Shown: positions 16,969 to 25,812 of the stretch, one piece after another
Layout: each line of letters starts with the position of its first letter
Position numbering within the stretch: position 1 is the stretch's first letter
Assembly: GCA_003219695.1 (NCBI GenBank)
Contig: QHQA01000039.1
Coordinates: 1-57,636 of the forward strand
Source: Verrucomicrobiota bacterium
GTDB lineage: Bacteria; Verrucomicrobiota; Verrucomicrobiia; Chthoniobacterales; UBA10450
Length of the DNA: 57,636 nt
Direction: 5' to 3'
Made by a program: the position numbers and the translations under genes
Notes under the pieces: generated by a model
What the model was told of the DNA's origin: nothing
What the model saw: the letters and a program-made list of their open reading frames with translations, nothing else
Database searches by the model: none

Positions 16969-16980
16969 TTCACATGTGAA
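16969..16980. promoter_or_regulatory. Palindromic operator candidate of the PIN TA operon
   Basis: TTCACATGTGAA is a perfect 12-bp palindrome 10 nt upstream of the antitoxin start, where type II antitoxins bind to repress their own operon. Confidence 0.5.
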
Positions 16981-17031
16981 GCTAAAGCTATTGATTTATT
17001 TTGCAACGAAATTGGTGATTTAATTCTGTAT

Positions 17032-18354
17032 TTAGGTGCCGTTATGTCCGCCTTGTGCTTCGCGCCTGCGAATGACATATAGCGTCACCAATGCGGAAAC
17101 TGCGCAAATGATCGCGCCGAACGCGAGCGCGATACACGTGCCCACCCAATGAGCAACGGCGCCGGCTTCGAGGCTGCCGAGCGGGATCATGGCCCCGAAC
17201 ACGAGCGACCACACGCCCATGACGCGGCCGCGCATTTCATCGGCCACGATTGTTTGCAGCACGGTGTTCGAGGTTGAGAAGAACAACAGCATCCCAAAAC
17301 CGGCGGTGAAGAGAAACGCCAGCGCGAGATAGAAATTGTCCGTGAATGCCAGCGCTAACAGGCTTGCGGCAAACAGCCAGACTCCCCCCAGCGCGAGTCG
17401 GCGTGGCGCAAACAGATGACCGTAAGTCGCCACGACCAGCGCGCCGATGAATGCTCCGGTGCCGCTGGCGGACATCAACACACCGTAACCGTTCGCGCCG
17501 CGCCCCAGGACATCGCGCGCGAACGCTGGCATGAGCACCGTATATGACCAGCCGAAAATCCCGATGGCGAGGAACAGCAACAAAATTGTGCGCACACGCT
17601 GATGTTTGATCGAGTAAACGATTCCCTGCCATGCGTGCTCGCCCGCGGAGGCGATATGTTTCTTCCGTTCAAACAATGGCAGGCGCATCAGCAAGAAGCC
17701 GGCGATTACCGCGATAAAGCTGAGTCCGTTCAGAAAAAAACACGTCGCCACTCCCACGGCGCCGATCATCAGACCCGCAGCCGATGGACCGACAACGCGC
17801 GCGCCGTTTACGATCGAGCTGTTGAGCGAGATCGCGTTCAGCAAATCTTCTCGGCTCGTCATTTCGACCGTGAACGCCTGGCGCGCGGGCATGTCGAAAC
17901 CCATCGCCACTCCGTTAAGGGCCGCGACCACGATGATGAAGATCGGCGTCGCAAATCCCGCCCACGCGCCGGCGGCGAGCAGGAAGGCACAGGTCATTTG
18001 CGCGCTTTGCGTGAACAGGAGAATCGAACGTTTTGGGTAAAGATCGGCAAGCGCGCCGCCCCAGATCGAGAACAACATCATCGGCGCCGAGCCCACAGCC
18101 GCGACCGTGCCTAACAAGAGCTTGGAATTCGTGATCTCATACACATACCAGCTCATCGCTGTTTGCTGCATCCAAGTTCCGATAAGCGAGACGAGCTGGC
18201 CCCAGAAAAAGAACCGGTAATTGCGATGTCGCATGGCGCGAAAGGTGTGACGCCACGTGATGCCGCCTACCGGGATGCGGCGCTGCCGCCCGCTGATGTC
18301 CTCCGGCACGCGCGCCGTTTCAGTAGTCCTCGTCGGCATCAGGAAAGAGACCAC
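17032..18354 (-). CDS. MFS exporter (MFS_3 / EntS-like)
   Basis: 440 residues (Met at 18339 is an alternative start) with about twelve hydrophobic segments. It has MFS_3-type landmarks: 'RNYRFFFWGQLVSLIGTWMQ' at the N-terminus, the loop 'GALADLYPKRSILL', and 'FDMPARQAFTVEM'. This group exports siderophores or drugs. Partial copies of its last 60 codons occur twice nearby (13753-13938 and 15880-16018). Confidence 0.85.
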   Translation of the reverse strand: MVSFLMPTRTTETARVPEDISGRQRRIPVGGITWRHTFRAMRHRNYRFFFWGQLVSLIGTWMQQTAMSWYVYEITNSKLLLGTVAAVGSAPMMLFSIWGGALADLYPKRSILLFTQSAQMTCAFLLAAGAWAGFATPIFIIVVAALNGVAMGFDMPARQAFTVEMTSREDLLNAISLNSSIVNGARVVGPSAAGLMIGAVGVATCFFLNGLSFIAVIAGFLLMRLPLFERKKHIASAGEHAWQGIVYSIKHQRVRTILLLFLAIGIFGWSYTVLMPAFARDVLGRGANGYGVLMSASGTGAFIGALVVATYGHLFAPRRLALGGVWLFAASLLALAFTDNFYLALAFLFTAGFGMLLFFSTSNTVLQTIVADEMRGRVMGVWSLVFGAMIPLGSLEAGAVAHWVGTCIALAFGAIICAVSALVTLYVIRRREAQGGHNGT

Positions 18355-18395
18355 GCCTCTTCAAGTTTCGCACGAGGTGCTTTTTGGCGTAAGCC

Positions 18396-18515
18396 TGTAG
18401 CGCAGGTTTCGAAACCTGCTGTGTCGCCGATTTCTAAATCGGCAGAGCTGGGAAATCGCGATCGCGTGGCGGGTTTGGAAACCCGCGATACAGCAGACTA
18501 GGAAGTCTGCGCTAC
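18396..18515. repeat. Four-hairpin palindromic array
   Basis: Outer arms TGTAGCGCAG/CTGCGCTAC enclose CAGGTTTCGAAACCTG, GCCGATTTCTAAATCGGC, GCGGGTTTGGAAACCCGC and GCAGACTAGGAAGTCTGC. It is similar in layout to 21793-21897. It lies between the divergent MFS and recO genes. Confidence 0.75.
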
Positions 18516-18547
18516 GTTTGAGTACGGCTTCGCCGGTTCCCTGAATG

Positions 18548-18579
18548 ATCAGAGATTCTTCGCTTCGCTCAGAATGACA
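18548..18579 (-). repeat. Interspersed repeat (inverted copy) before recO
   Basis: ATCAGAGATTCTTCGCTTCG... ending AATGACA, the reverse complement of the GTCATG/GTCATT family. It ends 17 nt before the recO start. Confidence 0.65.
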
Positions 18580-18596
18580 TTCTATGGTGCTTTGAA

Positions 18597-19187
18597 GTGG
18601 AAACCACTGCCGCCATCCTGTTGCGCAAACGCAAATTCAGCGACACCAGCCTTATCGTGTCGTGGTGTACCGAATCGTTCGGCTGCATTCAAACCGTTGC
18701 CAAAGGCGCGCGCCGCCCTAAAAGTCCGTTTGCCGGAAAACTGGATTTGTTTTTCGAGGCCGAAATTTCCATCGTGCGGAGCCGCAAATCGGACTTGCAC
18801 ACGCTGACGGAGGTCGTGCTGAAAAATCCGTTCGCGGGAATTCGCAGCAATTATCTGCGGACGCAGACAGCTGCGTATTTTGTTGAGCTGATTGAGATTT
18901 GCACCGAGCGCGATCATCGCGAGCCGGAATTGTTCGGCTTGTTGCGCCGCGCGTTTGGTTATCTTGACGCAAATGATCCGACGCTGCGCGTGGTGGCGCA
19001 TTTCGAGACCGAGCTGGCGCGCATCGCCGGCGTGCATGATGCAAAATCTGTAGGGGAAGCCGTCGGCTTCCCACGGGACGCTACCAGCGTCCCCTACAGC
19101 TCGGCGTTTGCGCTCGGAAATTTGTTCGGGCGACTGCCGCTCTCGCGCACGCCCCTCTTAAAAACACTGGCGGCGCGCACGCCGTGA
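18597..19187 (+). CDS. recO: DNA repair protein RecO
   Basis: 196 residues with the RecO OB-fold N-terminus 'TAAILLRKRKFSDTSLIVSW', 'VAKGARRPKSPFAGKLDLF' and a helical C-terminal part. RecO loads RecA on SSB-coated DNA with RecR. It is shorter than the usual 230-250 residues and has no Cys4 zinc site. Residues about 151-167 are encoded by a double-hairpin repeat at 19048-19099, inserted in frame in the C-terminal domain. Confidence 0.8.
   Translation: METTAAILLRKRKFSDTSLIVSWCTESFGCIQTVAKGARRPKSPFAGKLDLFFEAEISIVRSRKSDLHTLTEVVLKNPFAGIRSNYLRTQTAAYFVELIEICTERDHREPELFGLLRRAFGYLDANDPTLRVVAHFETELARIAGVHDAKSVGEAVGFPRDATSVPYSSAFALGNLFGRLPLSRTPLLKTLAARTP
19048..19099 (+). repeat. Double-hairpin repeat inside recO
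   Basis: CTGTAGGGG...CCCCTACAG outer arms with two inner hairpins: GGGAAGCCG-T-CGGCTTCCC and GGGACGCT-ACC-AGCGTCCC. It encodes 'VGEAVGFPRDATSVPYS', in the same frame as the copy in sucB. Confidence 0.8.
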
Positions 19188-19258
19188 GATCGGGTGAAAA
19201 GCATTGCATGCGAGACGGTGTGAAACGATGTGTCCCAACAACCGAAGCCTTAACAAAC

Positions 19259-19843
19259 ATGAAAACATTACTCCGATTTAGCGCAGTCAGTCTTGTTTTC
19301 GCTGGCCTCTGCGCCGCCGCATCGGCGAACGAGATTTACAAATTCGATTCATCTGGCTCGACGATTGGGTTCAGCGTGCATCAGTTCCTCGGCACGACTC
19401 ATGGAAAATTCACAAGGTTCAGCGGCAGGATCGAACTTGATCGCGAGCGCCCTGAGAATTCTTCGGTCACTGCGCAGATCGACGTGCGCAGCATCGACAC
19501 GCGCATCAAAAGGCGGGATGATCATCTGCGCAGCGCGGAATTCTTTAACGTGGAAAAATTCCCGAGTATGACGTTCAAGAGCCGGGGCGTGAAGCGCACT
19601 GGGCCGCAAAGCGGCGACATTCTTGGCGATCTCACGATGCACGGCGTGACAAGGCCGATCACGCTACATGTGAAACTGCTGACGCCGATGAATGAAACAA
19701 GCCGGACGCGTTGGGCGGTGAGCACTGACCCAATCACACGCCGCGATTCTAACTTGATGTTTTCACCGGCGACCGAGGCAATCTCTGGCATCAGCCAGAC
19801 GGTTGCGATCAATATCGAGATTGAAGCTAGGCGCGCGGAGTGA
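19259..19843 (+). CDS. YceI-family periplasmic protein
   Basis: 194 residues from the Met at 19259. Signal peptide 'MKTLLRFSAVSLVFAGLCAA', then the YceI lipocalin-like barrel: 'STIGFSVHQFLGTTHGKFTR', 'DDHLRSAEFFNVEKFPSMTF' and 'GDLTMHGVTRPITLHVKL'. The family binds polyisoprenoid-like lipids in the periplasm. The precise role is unknown. Confidence 0.9.
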   Translation: MKTLLRFSAVSLVFAGLCAAASANEIYKFDSSGSTIGFSVHQFLGTTHGKFTRFSGRIELDRERPENSSVTAQIDVRSIDTRIKRRDDHLRSAEFFNVEKFPSMTFKSRGVKRTGPQSGDILGDLTMHGVTRPITLHVKLLTPMNETSRTRWAVSTDPITRRDSNLMFSPATEAISGISQTVAINIEIEARRAE

Positions 19844-19869
19844 GTGCGCGTTGTAGCAGATCAAGCATG

Positions 19870-19961
19870 GTCATCCTGAGCGCAGCGCAGCCAAGTCGAA
19901 GGATCTCGCGGAATCACCATCGGTTGTGCTACGGGATTGCTCGACTTCGCTCGGAGTGACG
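19870..19961. repeat. Interspersed paired repeat before pxpBC
   Basis: GTCATCCTGAGCGCAGCG... and its inverted partner ...CTCGACTTCGCTCGGAGTGAC form an element of about 90 nt. It ends 6 nt before the pxpBC ATG, so it supplies the leader and leaves little room for a ribosome-binding site. Confidence 0.7.
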
Positions 19962-19966
19962 GAACG

Positions 19967-21778
19967 ATGGAAATCATTCCCCTCGGCGATTCCGCGCTGA
20001 TCGTGCGCTTGCGCGAACAATTTGAGCACGCGCCGGCGGAAACACTGAACGAGGTCCTCCGTGCATTTCAACAGCTTCGCAAGTCTGGAATTCCCGGTGT
20101 GATTGAACTCGCGCCAGCTTACACCAGCGTTGCAATGTTTTTTGATCCGATTGCGGTTGCCAAAGCGAGTGGAAGATCGGATGAAGCGTTTGATTGGCTG
20201 GCAACGCGCGTTCGCGCCGTTGTAGCCGGGGTCGGCGACCCCGGCAGACGCGTCAGAATTTCAAAACGCGATGTTCGCGTAGTCGAAATTCGAGTTTGTT
20301 ACGATTCGGAGTTCGCTCCGGATCTCGACGATGTTGCGGGTCATGCACAGCTCTCGACAAAAGAAGTTGTCGAGCTTCACAGCGCGGCTGAATATCGCGT
20401 GGCCTGCGTCGGGTTTGTTCCCGGTTTTCCATTTATGGCCGGATTGCCGAAAAAATTAGCGACGCCGCGCCGATCCACGCCGCGCAAGGAAATTCCTCCC
20501 GGTGCGGTGGGCATTGGTGGCGCGCAAACGGGAATTTATCCGCTGCGCTCGCCTGGCGGATGGAATCTGATCGGGCGCACACCTTTGAAACTTTTTGATC
20601 CGGCGAAAGATCCGCCCACGCTCTTGCGCGCTGGGGATCGCGTGCGTTTTCGCGCGATCACCCGGGAGGAATTTGACGCTGCGAGCACCAAGCCGTCATC
20701 CCGAGCGAACTCGAGGGATGCCGTTGCGGCACCCACAATTTTGCACCGGGATTCCTCGACTTCGGCCGGAATGACGGCGAATATTGTGCGCGCCGGTTTT
20801 CTTACCTCAGTGCAGGATCTTGGCCGTGCCAGTTTCCGTGAGTTTGGCGTTTCGACCAGTGGCGCGCTTGACCCGTTTGCGTTGCGCGTGGCAAATTTGC
20901 TCGTCGGCAATGATGAAGACGCGGCCGGACTCGAAATTACGCTGGGCGGTTTGCGATTGCGTTTTAATGACGAGCGAATCGTGGCCTGGTGCGGCGGCGA
21001 GTTTGATGTGCAGATTGGTTCGCGACCATTGCCGGGCGGGCATGTAGCGCGTTTGCAAACCGGTGACGAATTGAGATTCGGCCACTCCAAAATTGGTTGC
21101 CGATGCTGGCTGGCGATTTCCGGCGGAGTGGACGTGCCGGTTGTTCTTGGAAGCCGCTCCACGGATTTACGAGCGAACTTTGGCGGATTTGAGGGGCGCG
21201 CTTTGCGTGATGGGGATGTGGTTTCGCTTGGCAAATGGCCGGGGTCATCCGCCTTCGCTAAAGCTACGGCGGACAAGTCGACCCCGCCTACAGGAATTTC
21301 CTCGTGGACTGCGCCGCATGATTGGGTAGCGCCGGCAAAGCGCGAGCCTATCTCACGCATCGTGCGCGGCGTCGATTGGAACCGCTTCAACACGTTAACC
21401 GTTGAACGCCTAACGAGCGAAGCATTTACTGTTTCACCTGATTCAGATCGCATGGGCGTGCGTCTTGATGGCCCGGAGCTGAAGCGGACCGATAGCGCAG
21501 ACCTTATCTCTGAAGGGGTCGCGCCCGGCACGATCCAGGTCCCGCCGGGCGGAAAACCGATTTTGCTTTTGGGCGATTGCCAAACCATCGGTGGTTATCC
21601 CAAAATCGCTCACGTGATTACGGTTGATCTTGGCATTGCGGCGCAGCTTCGCGCCGGTGATCGCGTTCGGTTTTCCGAGATCTCGCTGGCCGATGCGCAT
21701 CGGCTCCTACTGGAACGCGAGCGTGAGCTTGAGCGTTTCCGCATCGGTCTTAGCCTCCAACGCTCATCTGACTCTTGA
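19967..21778 (+). CDS. Fused 5-oxoprolinase subunits PxpB-PxpC (KipI-KipA)
   Basis: About 603 residues from [15 protein letters not shown] (19967). The extra upstream codons derive from a repeat. The PxpB/KipI half (1-240) has '[12 protein letters not shown]' and '[20 protein letters not shown]'. The PxpC/KipA half (from about 272) has '[20 protein letters not shown]' and '[14 protein letters not shown]'. With PxpA (21911) it makes the ATP-dependent 5-oxoprolinase that converts pyroglutamate to glutamate. The linker (about 242-270) is encoded by an inserted 87-nt repeat, and two further repeats sit at residues 85-93 and 427-436. Confidence 0.88.
   Translation: MEIIPLGDSALIVRLREQFEHAPAETLNEVLRAFQQLRKSGIPGVIELAPAYTSVAMFFDPIAVAKASGRSDEAFDWLATRVRAVVAGVGDPGRRVRISKRDVRVVEIRVCYDSEFAPDLDDVAGHAQLSTKEVVELHSAAEYRVACVGFVPGFPFMAGLPKKLATPRRSTPRKEIPPGAVGIGGAQTGIYPLRSPGGWNLIGRTPLKLFDPAKDPPTLLRAGDRVRFRAITREEFDAASTKPSSRANSRDAVAAPTILHRDSSTSAGMTANIVRAGFLTSVQDLGRASFREFGVSTSGALDPFALRVANLLVGNDEDAAGLEITLGGLRLRFNDERIVAWCGGEFDVQIGSRPLPGGHVARLQTGDELRFGHSKIGCRCWLAISGGVDVPVVLGSRSTDLRANFGGFEGRALRDGDVVSLGKWPGSSAFAKATADKSTPPTGISSWTAPHDWVAPAKREPISRIVRGVDWNRFNTLTVERLTSEAFTVSPDSDRMGVRLDGPELKRTDSADLISEGVAPGTIQVPPGGKPILLLGDCQTIGGYPKIAHVITVDLGIAAQLRAGDRVRFSEISLADAHRLLLERERELERFRIGLSLQRSSDS
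20221..20246 (+). repeat. TGTAGCC hairpin inside the pxpB part
   Basis: GCCGGGGTC-GGC-GACCCCGGC, perfect 9-bp arms, encoding V-V-A-G-V-G-D-P-G. Confidence 0.8.
20692..20778 (+). repeat. Paired GTCATCCCGAGCGAAC repeat forming the PxpB-PxpC linker
   Basis: The left half GTCATCCCGAGCGAACTCGA and right half TCGACTTCGGCCGGAATGAC are imperfect inverted copies of the interspersed repeat. The element is 87 nt (29 codons) and keeps the frame. Confidence 0.75.
21248..21273 (+). repeat. TCCGCCTTCGCTAAAGCTAC repeat inside the pxpC part
   Basis: An imperfect palindrome TCCGCC...GGCGGA encoding A-F-A-K-A-T-A-D-K. It lies between the outer GGCCGGGGTC and GACCCCGCC arms. A related unit is seen at 36909-36930. 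Confidence 0.65.
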
Positions 21779-21792
21779 AACAGTGCGCCTTT

Positions 21793-21897
21793 GGAACATA
21801 GACTTGTAGTCTGTGTGCCCAGCGGGTTTGTAACCCGCTGAAGACCGGGTACAGGAAAAAATGCCCGGTAGGCGCACAGGGCACAGCCCTATGTTCC
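21793..21897. repeat. Four-hairpin palindromic array before pxpA
   Basis: GGAACATA...TATGTTCC outer arms with inner hairpins AGACTTGTAGTCT, AGCGGGTTTGTAACCCGCT, ACCGGG...CCCGGT and AGGGCACAGCCCT. It lies between pxpBC and pxpA, 13 nt before the pxpA ATG. Confidence 0.75.
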
Positions 21898-21910
21898 GCG
21901 CATTGCAGTT

Positions 21911-22684
21911 ATGAAATTATCAGTCGATCTCAACGCAGATTTGGGAGAAGGCTCGGGCCACGACGGCGAACTGTTCGAGTTCATCAGCTCGGCGAACATC
22001 GCGACCGGTTTTCACGCCGGTGATTCCGATACGATGCACGCCGCAGTTTCTACAGCGAAGAAGCATGGAGTCGCTGTCGGCGCGCATCCAAGTTTTTTCG
22101 ACCGCGAAAACTTTGGACGCAAGGAACTGAAGGTGCCTAAAGAAGAAGTGTTCAATGCCGTGGCTTATCAGCTCGGAATTTTTCAAGCGATTGCGTCCGC
22201 TCTTAGCGTGCAGCCAAACCACGTCAAACCCCACGGTGCTCTCTACAACATGGCGGTGCGCGACGAGAAACTGGCCGATACGATCGCGCGGGCGATTGCA
22301 TCGGTCGATCCGAAGTTAATTCTGTTCGCTCCCGACAACACCGAGCTCGCCCGCGCCGGCGAGGCGCAGGGTTTGCAAGTCGCGCGCGAGATTTTCGCCG
22401 ATCGCAATTACTTGAATGACGGCTGGCTGGTTCCGCGCACCCGACCGGATGCGTTGCTACACGACCCCAAAGAAGCTGCCGCGCGCGTGCTGCGAATGTT
22501 GCGCGAAGGCAAAGTGCGGTCCGTTGAAGGCCGCGATGTGGATGTGCGCGGCGAAACGATTTGCGTTCACGGCGATACACCGGGTGCAGTTGAGTTCGCG
22601 CGCGAATTGCGAGCGCAACTCGAGCATGAAGGCGTCAGAATCAGCGCGCCGCGAAGTTTACGCCAGAATCCGGTGGACTTGTAG
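21911..22684 (+). CDS. pxpA: 5-oxoprolinase subunit A (LamB/YcsF family)
   Basis: 257 residues with family signatures: 'DLNADLGEGSGHDGELFEFI', 'SANIATGFHAGDSDTM', 'GVAVGAHPSFFDRENFGRK' and 'VKPHGALYNMAV'. It forms a TIM-barrel-like subunit that acts with the fused PxpB-PxpC encoded upstream to open pyroglutamate to glutamate. Confidence 0.93.
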   Translation: MKLSVDLNADLGEGSGHDGELFEFISSANIATGFHAGDSDTMHAAVSTAKKHGVAVGAHPSFFDRENFGRKELKVPKEEVFNAVAYQLGIFQAIASALSVQPNHVKPHGALYNMAVRDEKLADTIARAIASVDPKLILFAPDNTELARAGEAQGLQVAREIFADRNYLNDGWLVPRTRPDALLHDPKEAAARVLRMLREGKVRSVEGRDVDVRGETICVHGDTPGAVEFARELRAQLEHEGVRISAPRSLRQNPVDL

Positions 22685-22712
22685 GTCCCAAAATGGGAAC
22701 CTGAATAGAGTC

Positions 22713-22916
22713 ATGAGCACGACCATCGAAGCGCTTTACGATGATGGAAAGTTGATCTTGCAACAGCCGCTGCCTTTGCCGGCAAAGACGCGAGTCCTTG
22801 TGACAGTTGAAACGGATCGTGAGCGCGGCGCCTGGTTGCGAGTCTCAGAAGAAGGTCTTCTGCGAGCTTGGGACAATTCGGATGACGATGTCTTCAATGA
22901 ATTGCTCACGAAATGA
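22713..22916 (+). CDS. AF2212/DUF104-like antitoxin
   Basis: 67 residues beginning STTIEALYDDGKLILQQPLP, which fits the DUF104 pattern (I-x-A-x-Y-x-x-G-x-L...). The C-terminal half is acidic. It overlaps the MazF-like gene by 20 nt. DUF104 antitoxins usually pair with PIN toxins, so pairing with a MazF-like toxin is less common. Confidence 0.65.
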   Translation: MSTTIEALYDDGKLILQQPLPLPAKTRVLVTVETDRERGAWLRVSEEGLLRAWDNSDDDVFNELLTK

Positions 22917-23207
22917 CGTCGTCTTATTACCGATTCCTTTCAGCGATCTAACGAGTCGAAAAGTTCGGCCGGCGATTGTAATTGGCAAACAACGCTCCGA
23001 CGTATTTGTGGTGCCGATCTCATCACAACTGGCCAATGTCGATTGGCCGCTTGAAGAATGGTCGGCGGCAGGCTTGAACGTGCCGTGCGAGTCAAGGCCC
23101 AAGTTGCTACGGTAGAAGAGCAGCAGATCATTAAAATCATCGGGAAACTACAGAGGCCCGACATAGACATGTTGAACGTGCGGTTGCGAAGCTGGCTCCA
23201 GCTTTGA
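22897..23207 (+). CDS. MazF/PemK-like toxin, frameshifted
   Basis: Reads from ATG 22897 as 'MNCSRNDVVLLPIPFSDLTS', then 'RKVRPAIVIGKQ', the typical MazF-fold N-terminus. The frame breaks near 23085. The next frame continues 'VRVKAQVATVEEQQIIKIIG' and ends '...RLRSWLQL', the family's C-terminal helix. One added base restores a 103-residue toxin, so this is either a sequencing deletion or an inactivated endoribonuclease. Confidence 0.75.
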
Positions 23208-23214
23208 TGCGGCA

Positions 23215-24714
23215 ATGAGCGATAGAACCGACAGTCAGCAAGAGGGGACCAGCCTGGTTCGTGCGCTCGGGCCGATTGACGCGACGATGATCGTGATCGG
23301 CTCGATGATCGGGTCGGGCATTTTTATTACTTCGGCCGAATCATCGCGGTTGAACGGCGCGCCGGGCTGGCTCCTGCTCGCTTGGGCAATTGCCGGTTTG
23401 TTGACCATCACTGGCGCACTTTGTTGTTCGGAACTCGCGACCATGATGCCGCGCGCGGGAGGCGTTTATGTTTTCCTGCGCGAAGCATACGGTCATTCGA
23501 TCGGATTTTTGTACGGCTGGACGTTGTTTCTGGTGATTCAAACGGGGACCATCGCCGCGGTGGCGATTGCGTTCGCGAAGTTTCTCGGCGTTTTCGTCAC
23601 GGCAGTTTCACCAGACAATTACCTTGTCGCGCCAATCGCGTTCGGCGGTTACGCGATCAGCTTGTCGGTGGAACAACTGGTCGCGATCGCGTTAATCGCG
23701 CTGCTGACATGGACGAACACGCGCGGGCTCGAAGTTGGGAAGATTGTCCAGAACACATTCACGTTTGCAAAGACTGCTGCGCTGGCCGCTGTGGTGGTGA
23801 TCGGCTTGTCGTTAGGCTGGCATTCGAGCAGCGCAGCGCCGAACGCGGCATGGTGGAACTCGTGGGCTAACGGCTGGAGCCCGCAGATGGCACAGCCCGG
23901 TTTCACATTGGTTGGCGGACTAGGGCTCGCGCTCCTCTTTGGAAGATCGATGGTCGGTCCGCTTTTCGCGCAGACTGCCTGGACGAATGTCACGTTCATC
24001 GGCAGCGAGGTGCGCGAGCCAGGGAAAAATCTCGTGCGTGCGCTGGTGGGCGGTTGCAGCATCGTGGTCGTTCTTTATTTGCTGGCCAACGTTGCTTATC
24101 TCGCAGTGCTGCCGTTTGCGGAAATCCAGCACGCCCCACAAAATCGCGTGGCTGTGGCAATGATGAACGCCGTGTTCGGTCGCTCGGGCGCGCTGTGCAT
24201 GGCCGCTGCGATCATGATTTCCACGTTCGGCTGCGACAACGGGCTCATTCTCGCCGGAGCACGCGTTTACTATGCGATGGCGCGCGATCGATTGTTTTTT
24301 CAAAAAATCGCGACGACAAACCGTTTTCGCGTTCCCGCGGCGGCTTTGGTGGCGCAGGGAATTTGGACCGCGCTGCTGACGTTACCGCGCACCGTTGCAG
24401 TCGATGCGGCGACGCGCCGAATCACTTACGGAAACGTTTACAATCAACTGCTCGAATACATCGTCTCGGCCGACTTACTTTTTTACCTTCTGATGGTTGT
24501 TGCGCTAATCATTTTGCGCCGTACGAAACCGGATGCCGAGCGTCCATATCGCACCTGGAGTTATCCCGCGGTGCCTATCATCTCGATTCTGCTATCGGGA
24601 ATGTTGATTGTTGATCTGGCGTGGCTCGCGCCTGCCACATCGGGAATTGGCATCCTGATCGTGTTAACCGGCATTCCGGTTTATTTCTTGTGGCGGCTGC
24701 GCCCAATACGGTGA
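23215..24714 (+). CDS. APC-family amino acid permease (LAT-like)
   Basis: 499 residues with about twelve hydrophobic segments. 'IVIGSMIGSGIFITSAE' in TM1 is the APC substrate-binding loop, and 'PRAGGVYVFLREAYG' follows TM2/TM3. It should import or exchange amino acids. It follows the MazF-like gene after 7 nt. The pxpABC genes upstream suggest, but do not prove, a link to glutamate/pyroglutamate uptake. Confidence 0.88.
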   Translation: MSDRTDSQQEGTSLVRALGPIDATMIVIGSMIGSGIFITSAESSRLNGAPGWLLLAWAIAGLLTITGALCCSELATMMPRAGGVYVFLREAYGHSIGFLYGWTLFLVIQTGTIAAVAIAFAKFLGVFVTAVSPDNYLVAPIAFGGYAISLSVEQLVAIALIALLTWTNTRGLEVGKIVQNTFTFAKTAALAAVVVIGLSLGWHSSSAAPNAAWWNSWANGWSPQMAQPGFTLVGGLGLALLFGRSMVGPLFAQTAWTNVTFIGSEVREPGKNLVRALVGGCSIVVVLYLLANVAYLAVLPFAEIQHAPQNRVAVAMMNAVFGRSGALCMAAAIMISTFGCDNGLILAGARVYYAMARDRLFFQKIATTNRFRVPAAALVAQGIWTALLTLPRTVAVDAATRRITYGNVYNQLLEYIVSADLLFYLLMVVALIILRRTKPDAERPYRTWSYPAVPIISILLSGMLIVDLAWLAPATSGIGILIVLTGIPVYFLWRLRPIR

Positions 24715-24753
24715 GCCAGTCCGCTTTATACTCAGGAAACGAATCATTTGTGT

Positions 24754-24939
24754 ATGCCTGCAAAATCAAAGAAACAGCAAATGGCTGCCGGCGCAGCTCT
24801 GGCTGCAAAGCGTGGCGAACGTAAGGTCTCGTCACTCAAGGGCGCTTCGCGAGGAATGTACAAATCGATGAGCAAATCGGAGCTGCGCAAGATGGCCAAG
24901 ACCAAGCGCAAAGGCAAGCCGAAGCAGAAGCGGCGTTAA
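24754..24939 (+). CDS. DUF3008 small basic protein
   Basis: 61 residues from MPAKSKKQQMAAGAALAAKR (24754), then 'GERKVSSLKGASRGMYKSMS' and a Lys-rich end. This is the DUF3008 pattern of small basic proteins of unknown role. An ATG 6 nt upstream is possible but lacks family support. Confidence 0.8.
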   Translation: MPAKSKKQQMAAGAALAAKRGERKVSSLKGASRGMYKSMSKSELRKMAKTKRKGKPKQKRR

Positions 24940-24974
24940 CGATCAGCGAAAGTTTAGCCGAAGCGTGGGAGGAA

Positions 24975-25751
24975 TCACTCTTTTTGCATTACCTCCATCA
25001 CTTGTCTCAGCGGTTCCGTGCTCACTCTGTTCGCGCCCGTAAACGGATGGTCAAGGACGTAGATCAAAAATAAGATTAATGTAATCGTCACCGTAAGCGT
25101 AGTCGTAATCACGTACTGCGCCTTGATGTTTTTCATTCCGAAGAAAAAAGTGTACGACACGGTGAATACTCCACCGATAAGTAACACCAGCCAGATCGCT
25201 GATGGCACGGTGTCGTTCGCCGCAAATATTCTCAGCCGGCGGTACTCAGCGAGGTTGTTTACGCGTGTTAATGTGTCGGCGTAGAGCTCTCTGTTGGTTA
25301 CCGACTTCTCATCCAGTTGATAAAATGTTGTTAGAAGCTTCGGCATGGCCCCGGTGGAGTGAAGCGCTATCTCGCCCTGTTGCATTCTCTTCAGTTCATC
25401 ATAAACGGAAACCGTATAATCCATGAGTCCCTGGCGTATGACTGAACGGGAGGGTTCGGGCAATGCTTGCGCGCTATGAAAAATGTCGTCCACCTCGTTG
25501 GCTTCCATTTCCAGATTTTTGGTCCCGTCGGAGTATCCGCTCCAGGTTACGAACACAACGAACGCGACCATCACTCCGTAAAACAATCCGAAGGCGTTGA
25601 AAATGATTGCCGCTACCTCGTGATTTTCCTTTAACACCTCCGCGGGATACTTCCTTCTCACCAGGTAAAGGCCTGCGAGCGCAATTGCGGTCGTGATTCC
25701 TGATACGATCAAAAACGAAATCGCCGGCGGTAAGTAAAGCAGGGATTGCAT
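24975..25751 (-). CDS. DUF4239-like membrane protein
   Basis: 258 residues: two N-terminal TM helices ('FLIVSGITTAIALAGLYLV', 'IIFNAFGLFYGVMVAFVVFV'), a central soluble part (about 75-180), and two C-terminal TM helices before a short tail. The layout and 'HEVAAIIFNAFGLFYGVMVA' match the DUF4239/bestrophin-like group. Function is not known. Confidence 0.75.
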   Translation of the reverse strand: MQSLLYLPPAISFLIVSGITTAIALAGLYLVRRKYPAEVLKENHEVAAIIFNAFGLFYGVMVAFVVFVTWSGYSDGTKNLEMEANEVDDIFHSAQALPEPSRSVIRQGLMDYTVSVYDELKRMQQGEIALHSTGAMPKLLTTFYQLDEKSVTNRELYADTLTRVNNLAEYRRLRIFAANDTVPSAIWLVLLIGGVFTVSYTFFFGMKNIKAQYVITTTLTVTITLILFLIYVLDHPFTGANRVSTEPLRQVMEVMQKE

Positions 25752-25812
25752 TGTGCTCCTTCAGGTTCTGGCCAAGATTTCCATCGATTGTCGAGGGAAA
25801 AGAATTTTTCTT

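Noticed and set aside
16959-17078. Longer antitoxin start at 17078
   Set aside because: It would overlap the end of the MFS gene, and the extra residues do not resemble the antitoxin family.
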